Assembly: GCA_902774365.1 (NCBI GenBank)
Contig: CACYHX010000005.1
Span: 1-64,000 of the forward strand
Direction of reading: 5' to 3'
Length of the DNA stretch: 64,000 bases
Origin: an uncultured Bacteroidia bacterium
GTDB lineage: Bacteria; Bacteroidota; Bacteroidia; Bacteroidales; F082
Made by a program: the position numbers and the translations under genes. The notes under the pieces were generated by a model. The model was not told where the DNA came from. It worked only from the letters and a program-made list of their open reading frames with translations, and searched no databases. How positions within the stretch are numbered: position 1 is the first letter of the stretch; each line of letters begins with the position of its first letter. Shown here piece by piece: positions 53,444 to 63,891 of this stretch.

Positions 53444-54375
53444 GCAAGGTCATCAAATCGACGGGTAGCTGGTACATTGTCCTTGACGAGACAGGACGGC
53501 AGTGGGAGTGCCGTTTGCGTGGCAAAATCCGCTTGGACGGCATCCGCAGCACCAACCCTGTGGCGGTGGGCGACAATGTGCAGTTTGAGCAGGAGCCTGG
53601 CAAGGAGACCGGCGTCATCAAGAAGATAGAGCCGCGCGATAACGTGATTGTCCGCCAGTCGGTCAACCTGAGCAAGGCATCGCATATCATCGCTGCCAAC
53701 GTCGACTTGGCCATCGTGGTGGCCACCATCGCCCAGCCCCGCACCTCGACGGGCTTCATCGACCGTTTTCTGGTCACCGCCGAAGCCTACCACATCCCCG
53801 CCGCCTTGATTTTCAACAAGTGCGACCTCTACACCGACGAGCAAATAGGGGAGATGTGCGTGCTGATGGAATACTACCAAAGCCTCGGCTACACCTCGTT
53901 CGGCGTGTCGGCCAAAACGGGCTTCCAAGTCGACCAACTGAAGGATTTGATGCAAGACAAGATATGTCTGTTCTCCGGCCATTCCGGTGTGGGCAAGTCG
54001 GCCCTCGTGAATGCCCTTGACCCCTCGTTGAACGTCCGTATCGGCGAGATTTCGGACTACCATGAGAAAGGCAAGCACACCACCACCTTTGCAGAGATGC
54101 ATCGTCTAGGATTCGGTGGATGGATTGTCGATACGCCTGGTATCAAGGAATTTGTGCTGTACGACCTTGAGAAAGAGACGCTGGCGCAGCGTTTCCCCGA
54201 GATGCGTAACCTGATGAGCGAATGCCGTTTCGCCAACTGCACCCACACACACGAACCCGGTTGTGCGGTGAAAGCCGCTGTCGAAAACGGTGACATCGCC
54301 GACTGGCGTTATGTGAACTACATCCGCATGATGACCGACGAAAGCCATGAATCTGTGAAAGAAGAAGGAATATGA
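53437..54375 (+). CDS. rsgA: Ribosome small-subunit-dependent GTPase RsgA
   Basis: A 312-residue circularly permuted GTPase involved in late 30S maturation. The N-terminal OB fold (1-70) is followed by the permuted order G4 NKCD (about 127-130), G1 GHSGVGKS (about 181-188) and G3 DTPGIKEF (about 231-238). A C-terminal zinc knuckle (about 262-280) has CRFANCTHTHEPGC, with three Cys and one His positioned to bind zinc. It overlaps dprA by 7 bases and nadK by 4, so the three are translationally coupled. Confidence 0.96.
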   Translation: MLGKVIKSTGSWYIVLDETGRQWECRLRGKIRLDGIRSTNPVAVGDNVQFEQEPGKETGVIKKIEPRDNVIVRQSVNLSKASHIIAANVDLAIVVATIAQPRTSTGFIDRFLVTAEAYHIPAALIFNKCDLYTDEQIGEMCVLMEYYQSLGYTSFGVSAKTGFQVDQLKDLMQDKICLFSGHSGVGKSALVNALDPSLNVRIGEISDYHEKGKHTTTFAEMHRLGFGGWIVDTPGIKEFVLYDLEKETLAQRFPEMRNLMSECRFANCTHTHEPGCAVKAAVENGDIADWRYVNYIRMMTDESHESVKEEGI

Positions 54376-55244
54376 AAATCGCCCTATTTGGAAAGACCAT
54401 CGCCCCCGAGAACGGGGAATATATGCGGCAACTGTTTAAGGAACTGGCCGATAATGAAGTAGATATTGTTGTCTACCAGCCTTTTGCCGATATCGTCGCT
54501 GCCTTCATCCCGCAAGGCCTACACTATGATGTCTTCACCTCTCATGACGACTTGAAAGCCGACCTGCTGTTTTCCATTGGCGGTGACGGAACGATTTTGG
54601 ACACCGTGCCTTTCGTCCTCGACTCAGGCATCCCCGTGGCGGGCATCAACATGGGCCGCTTGGGTTTCCTCTCCGGCATCTCGAAAAATGAAATCGCCAT
54701 GGCGGTAAAGAGCGTCATTACAGGCGATTATGCCGTTGAGCAACGCACCTTGTTGGAGCTGGTCTCGCCCGAGAAAGTCTTCGACGACGTGAAATATGCC
54801 CTCAATGAGCTGAACGTCATCCGTAATCCAGAACATAGCCTGCTGGCAATCAAGGTTTTTGTCGACGATGTCTATCTCAATACCTATTGGGGCGACGGCA
54901 TTTTGCTGGCCACCCCGACGGGCTCCACGGCCTATTCGTTGAGCGCCGGCGGCCCCATCATTGCGCCGAATGCGAAAAACTTCGTCATCACGCCTATCGC
55001 CACGCATAATTTGACGGTGCGTCCCGTCGTCATCCCCGACGACAGCACCATCCGTATCCAGGTGGAAGGACGTGAGAAGAAATTCGTCTTCAGCATGGAC
55101 TCAAGGAGCTGTACCTTAGACACTTCCGTTCAACTCGAGGTGCGCAAGGCCGACTTCTGTCTCAACCTGATCAGGATGCGCGGTGAGGACTTTTTCAGCA
55201 CTATTCGTAACAAATTGATGTGGGGAAAAGACAATAGAAACTGA
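54372..55244 (+). CDS. nadK: NAD kinase
   Basis: A 290-residue enzyme phosphorylating NAD to NADP with ATP or polyphosphate. The conserved GGDGT motif sits in FSIGGDGTILDTV (about 72-84), then INMGRLGFLSG (about 95-105), ALNELNVIR and the TPTGSTAYSLSAGGPI signature (about 182-197). Length and motifs are typical. It starts inside the rsgA stop region (4-base overlap). Confidence 0.96.
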   Translation: MKIALFGKTIAPENGEYMRQLFKELADNEVDIVVYQPFADIVAAFIPQGLHYDVFTSHDDLKADLLFSIGGDGTILDTVPFVLDSGIPVAGINMGRLGFLSGISKNEIAMAVKSVITGDYAVEQRTLLELVSPEKVFDDVKYALNELNVIRNPEHSLLAIKVFVDDVYLNTYWGDGILLATPTGSTAYSLSAGGPIIAPNAKNFVITPIATHNLTVRPVVIPDDSTIRIQVEGREKKFVFSMDSRSCTLDTSVQLEVRKADFCLNLIRMRGEDFFSTIRNKLMWGKDNRN

Positions 55245-55272
55245 TTTCTGTCGTTTTCATTGGAAAAATTCG

Positions 55273-55280
55273 TATTTTTG
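55273..55280 (+). promoter_or_regulatory. -7 promoter box for the PorG-like gene
   Basis: TATTTTTG followed by C matches TAnnTTTG. It lies 9 bases before the ATG at 55290 and 15 before the second ATG at 55296, which gives the more usual leader. Confidence 0.55.
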
Positions 55281-55289
55281 CAGTTTTGA

Positions 55290-56141
55290 ATGACTATGTA
55301 TAGAAAAATTCGTTTCTTATTGATATTGAGCTGCTTGGCTGTTTTTTCGCAAGTCAAGGCTCAGTTTAATGACCCCAAAACCTTGGAGATCGGGCCGCAT
55401 GTCGGTGCCAGTTATTACATGGGCGACCTCAACCCGATGTATCCTTTCGCCCAGTCGAGATTGCAATATGGTGGTTTGGTGCGTTTTAACTACGACAACC
55501 GTTGGACGTTCCGTTTTACCTATTCCCATGCCACGGTGACGGCATCCGACGAGGTCATCAAATGGCGCCCTGAACGCGGATTGAACTTCACCTCAAAAAT
55601 CAACGACTTCAGCATTGTGGCCGAGTTTAATTTCATCGAATACTACACAGGAAACCCGAAAAAGAACGTGTCACCTTACATCTTCGGTGGCATTTCGGTG
55701 TTCCATTACAAGACTTTCGCAACTGTCGGCGACCAATTGGTTGACCTGCGCGATTACGATACGGAAGGCCCGCAGGACCCTGACGAGAAGTGGTACAACA
55801 AGATGTTTGGCAAGAACGTCCCTGTTGGCGTGTCCATCCCCTTCGGCTTTGGCGTGAAGTTCTCACTGTCGCGCCACATGGCCGCAGCGGTGGAATGGAG
55901 CATGCATAAGACCTTCACTGATTATCTCGACGATGTCGCCAAAGTGTATCCCGAGGAACATGCCCTTTACACCACTGAGGATGGCACGTCATACGACTTG
56001 ACAGACCCGACGGGCAGCTATATCGCAGGCCATCAGCGTGGCAACTCATCGTTCAAAGACTGGTACGGCATGGCTCGCGTGTCGTTGACCTGGAAATTCA
56101 ACCTGCCCGACGGCAGAGGCTGTAACCTTAGCAAATTCTGA
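55290..56141 (+). CDS. PorG-like outer-membrane beta-barrel protein (DUF6089)
   Basis: A 283-residue exported protein with a signal peptide (1-25, cut near VKA|Q). Tyr/Phe/Gly-rich strands follow: GPHVGASYYMGDLNP near 35-50, then NFIEYYTGNPKKNVSPYIFGGI. This is the DUF6089 pattern of PorG, an outer-membrane part of the type IX secretion system of Porphyromonas gingivalis. There porG stands immediately before uppS and bamA, the same order as here. A T9SS role is therefore plausible, but DUF6089 proteins also occur without T9SS and no other por/gld gene is in the window. The start may be the first or third codon (both ATG). Confidence 0.75.
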   Translation: MTMYRKIRFLLILSCLAVFSQVKAQFNDPKTLEIGPHVGASYYMGDLNPMYPFAQSRLQYGGLVRFNYDNRWTFRFTYSHATVTASDEVIKWRPERGLNFTSKINDFSIVAEFNFIEYYTGNPKKNVSPYIFGGISVFHYKTFATVGDQLVDLRDYDTEGPQDPDEKWYNKMFGKNVPVGVSIPFGFGVKFSLSRHMAAAVEWSMHKTFTDYLDDVAKVYPEEHALYTTEDGTSYDLTDPTGSYIAGHQRGNSSFKDWYGMARVSLTWKFNLPDGRGCNLSKF

Positions 56142-56143
56142 CC

Positions 56144-56898
<755 letters not shown>

Positions 56899-56902
<4 letters not shown>

Positions 56903-59550
56903 ATATTAGAGCTATGCGATTGAGATATTTACCTATACTACTGTTCCTTACGATGCTCCTGGGCCTCGGGAGCAGTGCATTTGCACAAATCCAAATTGGC
57001 GACGACCTATCTGAGATCGACTATGCGCATCCGCAGAAGTACGAAATCGGTGGCATCGTCGTGGATGGCGCCAAGTATGTCGACGGCTCAATGCTGAGCA
57101 TGATTGCCGGCTTGAGGGTGGGAGAGACCATCACCATTCCGGGTGACGAGATTGCCACGGGCATCCGCAAGATATGGGAACAGGGCCTCTTCGAGGATGT
57201 GGCCATCAACGCCACCGAATTTGTGGGCAACAAAGTCTTCCTTCAAATCGTCATCAAGGAAAAACCCCGTGTATCCAAGTTCTCCTTAAAAGGCATCAAG
57301 AAAAGCGAGGCTGACGATATCCGCAACAAGATCAACCTGTCGAGAGGCGACATCGCCACCGAGCATTTGTTGACCAAGACAACGCGCATCATCGAGGATT
57401 TCTATTACGAAAAGGGCTTCTATAATGTGGCTATTGACATCCAACAGGTGCCTGATACCGTCCGTGAGAACTATATCGATATGGTCATCAACATTGACAA
57501 GGGACAAAAGGTGAAGATTGGCAAAATCAATGTGATTGGTAACGAGAACCTCTCTGACGGACAGATATATACGGCGATGAAGGAGACCAAGCAACGGGGC
57601 AATTTCGACCCCTTGGATCCCTTGGGACCATTGGTGATAAACACCCTAGCCGATGTGTTTACTTTGCATCCTTTGAGAGCCATCAATGGTGTGGAAGAGT
57701 ATTTCTACGACAATTACCGCCCTCGCATCTTCAAAAGCTCGAAATATCTGGAAAAGAACTACGAGGAGGATAAGAAACACATCATCGAGAAGTACAATGC
57801 CAAAGGCTACCGTGATGCCCGTATCGTCAGCGATTCGGTGTATCGTATTGATGAAAACAACCTCGGCATCGACCTCGTCATCGATGAGGGCAATAAATAC
57901 CACTACCGCAACATCTCTTGGACGGGCAATACCAAATATACCGACGAGACCCTAAACGCTATCTTGGGCATCAAGAAAGGCGACGTTTATAATAAGGAGT
58001 TGCTCGACAAGAACTTGAACTACAGCGAGACCAATTTGGATATCAGCTCGTTGTATATGGACGATGGCTACCTCTTCTTCCGCGTCGACCCTGTGGAGGT
58101 GGCTGTCGAAAACGACTCGATAGACCTCGAGATCCGCCTTACAGAAGGCAAGCAGGCCCGCATTAGCAACGTGACACTGTCGGGCAACACCAAGACTTAT
58201 GACCATGTGGTGTTGCGTGAGCTTTATACCCGTCCTGGACAGCTGTTCAGCCGAAGCGACGTGGTGCGCTCCGTCCGTGAGTTGGCCACGCTCGGCTTCT
58301 TCAACCAGGAGTCCATCAACCCCGACGTGCAGCCTAATCCTTCCGACAATACCGTCGACATCGGCTATTCCGTTGAAGAAGCCGCCGCCGACCAAATCCG
58401 ATTCTCGGCGGGTTTCGCCGCTGGCTATCTGATGTTGGAGGCAGGCCTTCAGTTCTCCAACTTCTCGATGCGTAACATCTTCAACAAGAAAGCTTGGAAG
58501 CCTCTGCCGATGGGCGACGGACAGAAACTCGCCTTGACCGTGAGTACCTTGGGCAGAAGATACATTACCTATAGCATTTCGTTTACCGAGCCATGGTTGG
58601 GTGGTCGCAAGCCCAACGCTTTTTCGGTTTCGTTTTACCAAGCGTTCTATACTAACAACTACGAGAGGACGGATGAAAAATATGGTTGGTTCAACATGAC
58701 GGGTGGTACCATCGGCTTGGGCCGTCGCTTGACCTGGCCTGACGACTACTTCTCGCTGTTCCAAGGACTCAACTTTAAGCGTTACAAGCTGAACAACTAT
58801 CTGTCGTCGTTCCTTTCCGTGGGTGATGGCAATGGAGCCTTCAACCTCATCAGTTATAGCTTTGTGCTGTCACGCAACTCGGTAAGTCAGCCCCTCTATC
58901 CGCGCAGTGGCTCCGAGTTCCAGCTGGGATTGGAAATCACACCTCCCTATTCGCTGTTCACCAATAAGGATTACACCAACCTTTCTGACAACGAGAAATA
59001 CAAATGGATCGAGATGCACCGCTGGACCTTTAAGGCTGTATGGTACACCGAACTCTATGAGAAACTCGTGATGATGACCCGCGTGCGCTTCGGCTATTTG
59101 GGTCACTATAACAAGCAGATTGGTCCTACACCCTTCCATCGTTACTTCATGGGCGGCGATGGCTTGAGCGGCTATTCCATGGACAGCCGCGAGCTGGTGG
59201 GTATGCGTGGTTATGCCAACAACTCGCTGACGCCTGGTGCCTATAACAATTCCAACCAAGGTGGCGACATGTTCACGAAATACACCTTGGAGCTGCGTTA
59301 TCCGCTCTCTTTGAATCCACAGGCCACCATCTATGCCTTGACCTTCCTCGAGGCCGGTAACTGCTGGCTCGGGTTCAAGGACTTCAACCCCTTTGACGTG
59401 AAGCGTTCGGCAGGCCTTGGCGTGCGTATCTATCTGCCTATGTTCGGCTTGCTTGGCCTCGACTGGGGCTATGGCTTCGATGATGTCTATGGCACGACAG
59501 GTAATAACCACAGCCAGTTCCACTTCTCTATTGGAGGATCGATTGATTAG
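56899..59550 (+). CDS. bamA: Outer-membrane protein assembly factor BamA
   Basis: An 883-residue Omp85 protein with a signal peptide (about 1-30, cut near AFA|Q). Five POTRA repeats fill about 45-480 (YEIGGIVVDGAKYVDGSML, then VIKEKPRVSKFSLKGI, IGKINVIGNENLSDG and others), and a 16-stranded barrel about 500-883. It is the core of the BAM machine that inserts outer-membrane proteins. The last strand ends FHFSIGGSID, without the usual terminal Phe. Two skp/ompH genes follow, as in many bacteria. Start at codon 1 or the ATG five codons later. Confidence 0.95.
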
Positions 59551-59585
59551 TTTAGAGTTTAGAGTTTAGAGTTTAGAGTTTAGAG
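59551..59585 (+). repeat. Tandem TTTAGAG heptamers (five copies)
   Basis: Five exact direct copies of TTTAGAG begin right after the bamA stop, followed by a degenerate sixth (TTGAGAG). Such arrays can vary in copy number by slippage. Confidence 0.85.
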
Positions 59586-59600
59586 TTGAGAGCTTGGAGA

Positions 59601-59641
59601 CGCTTTGCGTCATTGCGAGGAGGAACGACGAAGCAATCCAG
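59601..59641 (+). repeat. Inverted-repeat intergenic element, copy B (single arm)
   Basis: These 41 bases match the first arm of copy A (29637-29677) with one substitution (T to C). The second arm is missing. It lies between bamA and the first skp gene. Confidence 0.8.
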
Positions 59642-59720
59642 TTTTGAATTTTTGAATCTTAAATTCGTTTTTGGAACGATTATTGATAACTAAGAGAACA
59701 AACAACATCAAAATACGACA

Positions 59721-60380
59721 ATGAAAGCATTTAAAACCTTGATTTTGACCGCTGCCTTGGTTTGTGGCGGCATTATGACTGCCAATGCACAGCTTGGCGG
59801 TGGACAAAAGATCGTCTATGTCGATTCCGAATACATCATGGAAAACATTCCGGAATATGGTGATGCTCAGGAAGAGTTGAACTCCCTTTCAACGAAATGG
59901 CAGAATGAAGTGAAAGCCATTTACGACAAGGTCTCGGAGATGTACAACAAGTACCAAACGGAGATGCTGCTCCTTTCTGAAGACCAGAAGCGCGCCCGTG
60001 AGCAGGCCATCATCGACAAGGAACAGGAAGCCAAGAACCTGCAGATGCAGTACTTTGGCTCGGAAGGCCAACTCTATCAAAAACGTAACGAGTTGGTGCA
60101 ACCTATCCAAGAAAAGGTCTATACGGCCATGAAAGAAGTGGCTCAAACAAGAAACTATGCTTTTATCCTTGACCTGGCCTCTGGCACATCGGTGCTTTAT
60201 GCCAATGAAAAGAACGACGTCAGCGACGAGGTGCTCGACCAACTCGGCAACGTGATGCAGACTGTGCGTCGCGAGGACCGTCGCAAGGCTAACACGGGCA
60301 ATATGGGTGGCACTACAGGCGGCACTTCAAAAACCAGCAAAAGTGGCAATACCGTAAAGCCTGGCAAATCCAAGAATTAA
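59721..60380 (+). CDS. OmpH/Skp family periplasmic chaperone, first copy
   Basis: A 219-residue exported protein with a signal peptide (1-23, cut near ANA|Q). The OmpH/Skp domain (about 30-165) has a conserved IVYVDSEYIMENIPEY start and a long coiled coil (about 60-130), ending with YAFILDLASGTSVLY. The extra polar tail (about 175-219) is rich in Gly, Thr and Lys. It keeps unfolded outer-membrane proteins soluble on the way to BamA. It lies 170 bases after bamA, beyond the repeat-rich gap. Confidence 0.92.
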   Translation: MKAFKTLILTAALVCGGIMTANAQLGGGQKIVYVDSEYIMENIPEYGDAQEELNSLSTKWQNEVKAIYDKVSEMYNKYQTEMLLLSEDQKRAREQAIIDKEQEAKNLQMQYFGSEGQLYQKRNELVQPIQEKVYTAMKEVAQTRNYAFILDLASGTSVLYANEKNDVSDEVLDQLGNVMQTVRREDRRKANTGNMGGTTGGTSKTSKSGNTVKPGKSKN

Positions 60381-60413
60381 TGGAATAAACGGCAAACGAA
60401 CGTAAATTCTTTG

Positions 60414-60421
60414 TATCTTTG
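60414..60421 (+). promoter_or_regulatory. -7 promoter box for the second skp gene
   Basis: TATCTTTG matches TAnnTTTG, 49 bases upstream of the ATG at 60471, so this copy may be transcribed separately. Confidence 0.55.
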
Positions 60422-60470
60422 CCGCTCCAATGTCAAATAAAAAAGAGTTAAATTATTAAATGTCAATAAA

Positions 60471-60989
60471 ATGAAGAAAGTATTCAGCGTATTGTTTTTG
60501 GGTATCGCACTCTTCGTGATGAGCGGAGTGGCTCAAGCCCAGGTGAAGATTGCCCATGTCAACACGGCCGAAGTCCTCGATGCCATGCCCGATAAGGCCA
60601 AGGCTGAGAAAGACTTGGAGAAGTACTATGGCGAGCTGCAGAACCAGCTGCAAAACATGGCCAAGGAGTATCAAACCAAGTTGCAGGACTACGAAGCTAA
60701 CCAAGGTACGATGTCGAATCTGGTGAAGCAGTCGAAGGAAAAGGAAATCGTTGACCTTCAGACCCGCATCCAGCAGTTCCAAGCCAGCGCCGAGCAGGAG
60801 TTCGAAGGCAAGCGCGCCGAGTTGCTCGCCCCGATTTTGGACAAGATCCAAAACGCCATCAACGCCGTGGGTAAGGAAAAGGGTTACACCTATATCCTCG
60901 ACCTGGCCACGGGTGCTGCCGTCTACGTCGGCACCGACGCCGTTGACTGCACTCCCGCAGTGAAGGCCAAGTTGGGCGTCACCAAATAA
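60471..60989 (+). CDS. OmpH/Skp family periplasmic chaperone, second copy
   Basis: A 172-residue exported protein with a signal peptide (1-23, cut near AQA|Q). The OmpH/Skp domain (about 25-155) has KIAHVNTAEVLDAMPDKAKAEKD, coiled-coil arms (about 40-120) and the C-terminal YTYILDLATGAAVYVGTD. Compared with the first copy it lacks the polar tail. The two are paralogues and probably form tentacle-like trimers for outer-membrane protein transit. Confidence 0.94.
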   Translation: MKKVFSVLFLGIALFVMSGVAQAQVKIAHVNTAEVLDAMPDKAKAEKDLEKYYGELQNQLQNMAKEYQTKLQDYEANQGTMSNLVKQSKEKEIVDLQTRIQQFQASAEQEFEGKRAELLAPILDKIQNAINAVGKEKGYTYILDLATGAAVYVGTDAVDCTPAVKAKLGVTK

Positions 60990-61012
60990 GATTGTAGTAA
61001 TCTGATGATTAA

Positions 61013-61046
61013 AAACAGCCGCCCCACGGGGCGGCTGTTTGTTTTT
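61013..61046 (+). terminator. Intrinsic terminator after skp genes
   Basis: AAACAGCCGCCCC (61013-61025) pairs perfectly with GGGGCGGCTGTTT (61028-61040), with the innermost bases opening as a small loop. GTTTTTG follows. Confidence 0.9.
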
Positions 61047-61068
61047 GTCATAGTTGTTGGGAAAGTCG

Positions 61069-61076
61069 TATCTTTG
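61069..61076 (+). promoter_or_regulatory. -7 promoter box for the DUF3667 gene
   Basis: TATCTTTG followed by C matches TAnnTTTG, 31 bases upstream of the ATG at 61108. Confidence 0.6.
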
Positions 61077-61107
61077 CCCGTCGTTAATTGTCGCCTAATC
61101 ATAAAGT

Positions 61108-62007
61108 ATGAACCTGAAAGCATTATATCAACGCTTTCGCGCATGGCAACTGGAGCCATATCAGTTCAAGTCGGAGTCTGAAAAAAAGCATCAGTGCTTT
61201 AATTGCGGGAAAGAATTCGAAGGGAATTATTGCCCTATCTGCGGACAATATTTTAACGAAGGCCCAGTGAATTGGAAGCCTGAAGAAGAAGTGCACAAGC
61301 CGCTTTGGGGACTTTTGGAACCAGGCTCTGTGCTTTCGTTTGTCATCCAAGTGTTATTGCGTCCTGGATATATGATTAGCGACTATCTCAAAGGCCGCAA
61401 GCAAGTGACTGGCTCGCCCATCGGCGCGTTGTGCTATGTCGCAGCCGGTGTGCTGGTAATCCTTAGCCTGCTGGGAAAAGACGGCAGCGACCGGATTCCG
61501 TCGCAGGACGGTGAGTTAGGGGGGATGGGGATATGCCTTGAATGGATGATGTCGCATATGGATTGGGCCATTTTGATACAGACCGTGCTTCTTATACTAC
61601 CGGTTTGGCTGCTGTTTCGCTTTGCCCCCAAGCACCCTCGTCACACGATAAAGGAAGGCTTCTACATTCAGGCGTTTATGGCTTCGGTGGTGTTGGTGTG
61701 CATAGCTTTGCGTGCCTTGATTTCCAATTGGCTGATACTGCTTGTCCTTATCAGTTATTACGTCGTCTTTCGCCAGCTGTTCGGCTATGGGATATGGGGC
61801 ACGCTGTGGCGCACCGTCCTCAGCTTCGGGATTGTCTCCTATGTCTTTGCTGTTATTATGATGACGGCATGGGTCCGCTCTGGAAAATACTCGGCCATAA
61901 TATCACCCCAAGCCGATATAGCCCTAGCTGCAGGGCTGATTGTCGCAGGCGTGGGTGTCGTGCTGCTCGGCTATTGGATTGGCAAGAAAACGGAACGTCG
62001 GGAATAG
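61108..62007 (+). CDS. DUF3667-like zinc-ribbon membrane protein
   Basis: A 299-residue protein. A cytoplasmic zinc ribbon has Cys30/Cys33 and Cys42/Cys45 (CFNCGKEF and YCPICGQ), followed by about six transmembrane helices between 75 and 290. This domain order is that of DUF3667. Function is unknown; some members are annotated as transport or signalling proteins only by default. It has its own promoter and ends 4 bases from the convergent VOC gene. Confidence 0.78.
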   Translation: MNLKALYQRFRAWQLEPYQFKSESEKKHQCFNCGKEFEGNYCPICGQYFNEGPVNWKPEEEVHKPLWGLLEPGSVLSFVIQVLLRPGYMISDYLKGRKQVTGSPIGALCYVAAGVLVILSLLGKDGSDRIPSQDGELGGMGICLEWMMSHMDWAILIQTVLLILPVWLLFRFAPKHPRHTIKEGFYIQAFMASVVLVCIALRALISNWLILLVLISYYVVFRQLFGYGIWGTLWRTVLSFGIVSYVFAVIMMTAWVRSGKYSAIISPQADIALAAGLIVAGVGVVLLGYWIGKKTERRE

Positions 62008-62011
62008 CGCA

Positions 62012-63082
62012 TCAAACGATGCTCTCGCGTTTCACCTTGGCGAAGCGCAGCAACTTGAGGATGCCCAAGGGCTTGTGGTCGTCCTTGTTGGTGAGGTTGA
62101 GGTAAAGCCCAAATTTCTTCGCAATCGGAATCTTTAAAGTCTCGACGAACTCGATGAGGGTGCCGTCGGGGTCTTCCACGTAGGTGAAGTGTCCGTTGGC
62201 GTCACCCATGTCGAAGTCGACGCCGCTGTCGCACACGAACGGATGTCCCATGGCCTCGGCCTCTTGTTGGACGGCGTCCATGTTGCGCACGTCGAAGCAG
62301 AGGTGGATGTAGCCGGGGTCGCCCCAATAGCGTCCTTCGTAGAGTTTCTTGCCGGGGCCGTCGACGCTTTGTATCAGCTCGAGGTGTGAGGTGCCCATGA
62401 TGCGGCACAACGGTCCTTCGATGGGCTTGCTGCGCTCTAGGACCACACGGCGCAAGGTACTTTTGCCGCCTTCGAGGGCTTCGAGGTCCTCAAAGACGCC
62501 CGTCTGGTCGAACACCACCTTGTCATAGCCCAACAGCTGTGTGTAGAAGGGCAGGGAGCGGTCGATGTCGCTCACGCCGATGACGGCGCCGTTGGCACCT
62601 CCCGTAAGCAATGTCTTGTCGTCAATGAAGATGTAGTCGTCCTGCTCCAATTGGAAGAGGTTGCCGTAGGGGTCTTTCATGAAGAACTCCTTCTGTCCAG
62701 TGGGCGAGGTCATCAGTTTGCTGATCACGTCGAGGCCTTTATTAATAAAGGTGTTGTAGGCCGCTTCGATGTCAGGGGTCTTGACCTTGGCGATGAGGAT
62801 GCCGAGGTCGCCCAGTTTTACAGGCTCTTTCAGGTAGTTGAGTTCACGTCCTTTGGGTTGCCAAATCTCGAAGCCGCCGCCACCACGGATGTTGATGGCG
62901 ATGCCCGAACGACGCGGTTGGGGTTTGCCGCCCGTGTAGGGGAGCATACGCTCCGCCACGCCTTCGTCGTCGACGATTTTGACTTGGAAGCCGAAGTTAT
63001 CGTAGTACCATCTCCAGGCTTCGACGAAGTTGTTGACGCCGATGCCCACTTGTTGTATGCCGCAGATGATTTTTGGTTTCAT
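62012..63082 (-). CDS. VOC (glyoxalase/dioxygenase fold) protein, two-domain
   Basis: A 356-residue protein with two tandem vicinal-oxygen-chelate modules (about 5-160 and 165-325), with GIQQVGIGVNNF at the start of the first and VIGVSDIDRSLPFYTQLLG at the start of the second. Candidate metal-binding residues include His in SHLELIQS and Glu in EDPDGTLIEFVET. It resembles 4-hydroxyphenylpyruvate dioxygenase-like or ring-cleaving proteins, but I cannot assign a substrate. It overlaps the upstream short-chain dehydrogenase gene by one base (TAATG), so the two are coupled and may act on the same pathway. Confidence 0.82.
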   Translation of the reverse strand: MKPKIICGIQQVGIGVNNFVEAWRWYYDNFGFQVKIVDDEGVAERMLPYTGGKPQPRRSGIAINIRGGGGFEIWQPKGRELNYLKEPVKLGDLGILIAKVKTPDIEAAYNTFINKGLDVISKLMTSPTGQKEFFMKDPYGNLFQLEQDDYIFIDDKTLLTGGANGAVIGVSDIDRSLPFYTQLLGYDKVVFDQTGVFEDLEALEGGKSTLRRVVLERSKPIEGPLCRIMGTSHLELIQSVDGPGKKLYEGRYWGDPGYIHLCFDVRNMDAVQQEAEAMGHPFVCDSGVDFDMGDANGHFTYVEDPDGTLIEFVETLKIPIAKKFGLYLNLTNKDDHKPLGILKLLRFAKVKRESIV

Positions 63083-63873
63083 TATGTAGCTGATATTTTT
63101 CTAGATAGTTTATAATACAAAGGTAAGCAATATTTGTGAATATGAGCCATCAGAAGCTCGGTTTTTCCGATGAGTTTCCTGTGTTTCTGCCGTTTGATGG
63201 CACGCACGGCGATGGCGCCGCACTTGTCGACGTCGAGGCCGTTGGCCTGGCCGGCATCCATCTTGGCGTGGGCCGTGCCGTCGCCATGGAGGGCGCTCTT
63301 GCTGATTTGCGTGTTGATGCGTCCCGGGATGAGGAAGGTGACGCCGATGTTGTCGTATTCCAGCTCCAGTGACTCGTAGAAGCCGAACAGGGCGTGCTTG
63401 GCAGCACAGTAGGCCGAGCGCAGCGGGAAGCCGAACAAGCCCGATAGGGAAGTGGTCACGCTGAACTGCACATGCTCCTTGGCGAGAATCATCTCCTTGA
63501 ACTTCTTGACGAGATACACCCCGCTGAGGAAGTCGATTTTCAGGATTTTCTCGTCCACGCTGATGTCGGTGTCGAAGGCTTTGTCGCGTTGCGAGATGCC
63601 CGCATTGAGCACGAAGAGGTCGATGCTCAGGCCTTGCTCGATGACGTAGTCGTGGAGCCGGTCGATGGAACTGTAGTCATCGAGTTGGGTCTCGATGGCC
63701 CAAGCTTTCACACCGTATTGTTCGCATTGCTCCTTGGTCTTGTTGAGGTCGTCGATACCGAGCCCGGTGAGCACGAGGTGGCAGCCTTCTTGTGCCAGAT
63801 GCAGCGCGATGCTCTGCCCGATGCCGGTGCCGCCGCCCGTGACGAGGGCCGTTTTGTTTTTGAGGTCTAACAC
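63082..63873 (-). CDS. Short-chain dehydrogenase/reductase
   Basis: A 263-residue classical SDR. The cofactor motif TGGGTGIG is at 12-19, NAG at 90-92, and the catalytic Ser142, Tyr155 and Lys159 sit in SVTTSLSG and SAYCAAKHA. The C-terminal region is rather basic with a hydrophobic end. The start is a GTG (MLDLKNKTALV). The substrate is not predictable; the paired VOC gene suggests a small catabolic or lipid-related unit. Confidence 0.9.
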   Translation of the reverse strand: MLDLKNKTALVTGGGTGIGQSIALHLAQEGCHLVLTGLGIDDLNKTKEQCEQYGVKAWAIETQLDDYSSIDRLHDYVIEQGLSIDLFVLNAGISQRDKAFDTDISVDEKILKIDFLSGVYLVKKFKEMILAKEHVQFSVTTSLSGLFGFPLRSAYCAAKHALFGFYESLELEYDNIGVTFLIPGRINTQISKSALHGDGTAHAKMDAGQANGLDVDKCGAIAVRAIKRQKHRKLIGKTELLMAHIHKYCLPLYYKLSRKISAT

Positions 63874-63891
63874 GGTTTTTTGTTTTTGTCT

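Noticed and set aside
59721..60989. Second skp/ompH gene as a recent duplication
   Set aside because: The two proteins differ clearly in sequence and tail and occur as a pair in many Bacteroidota, so they are old paralogues.
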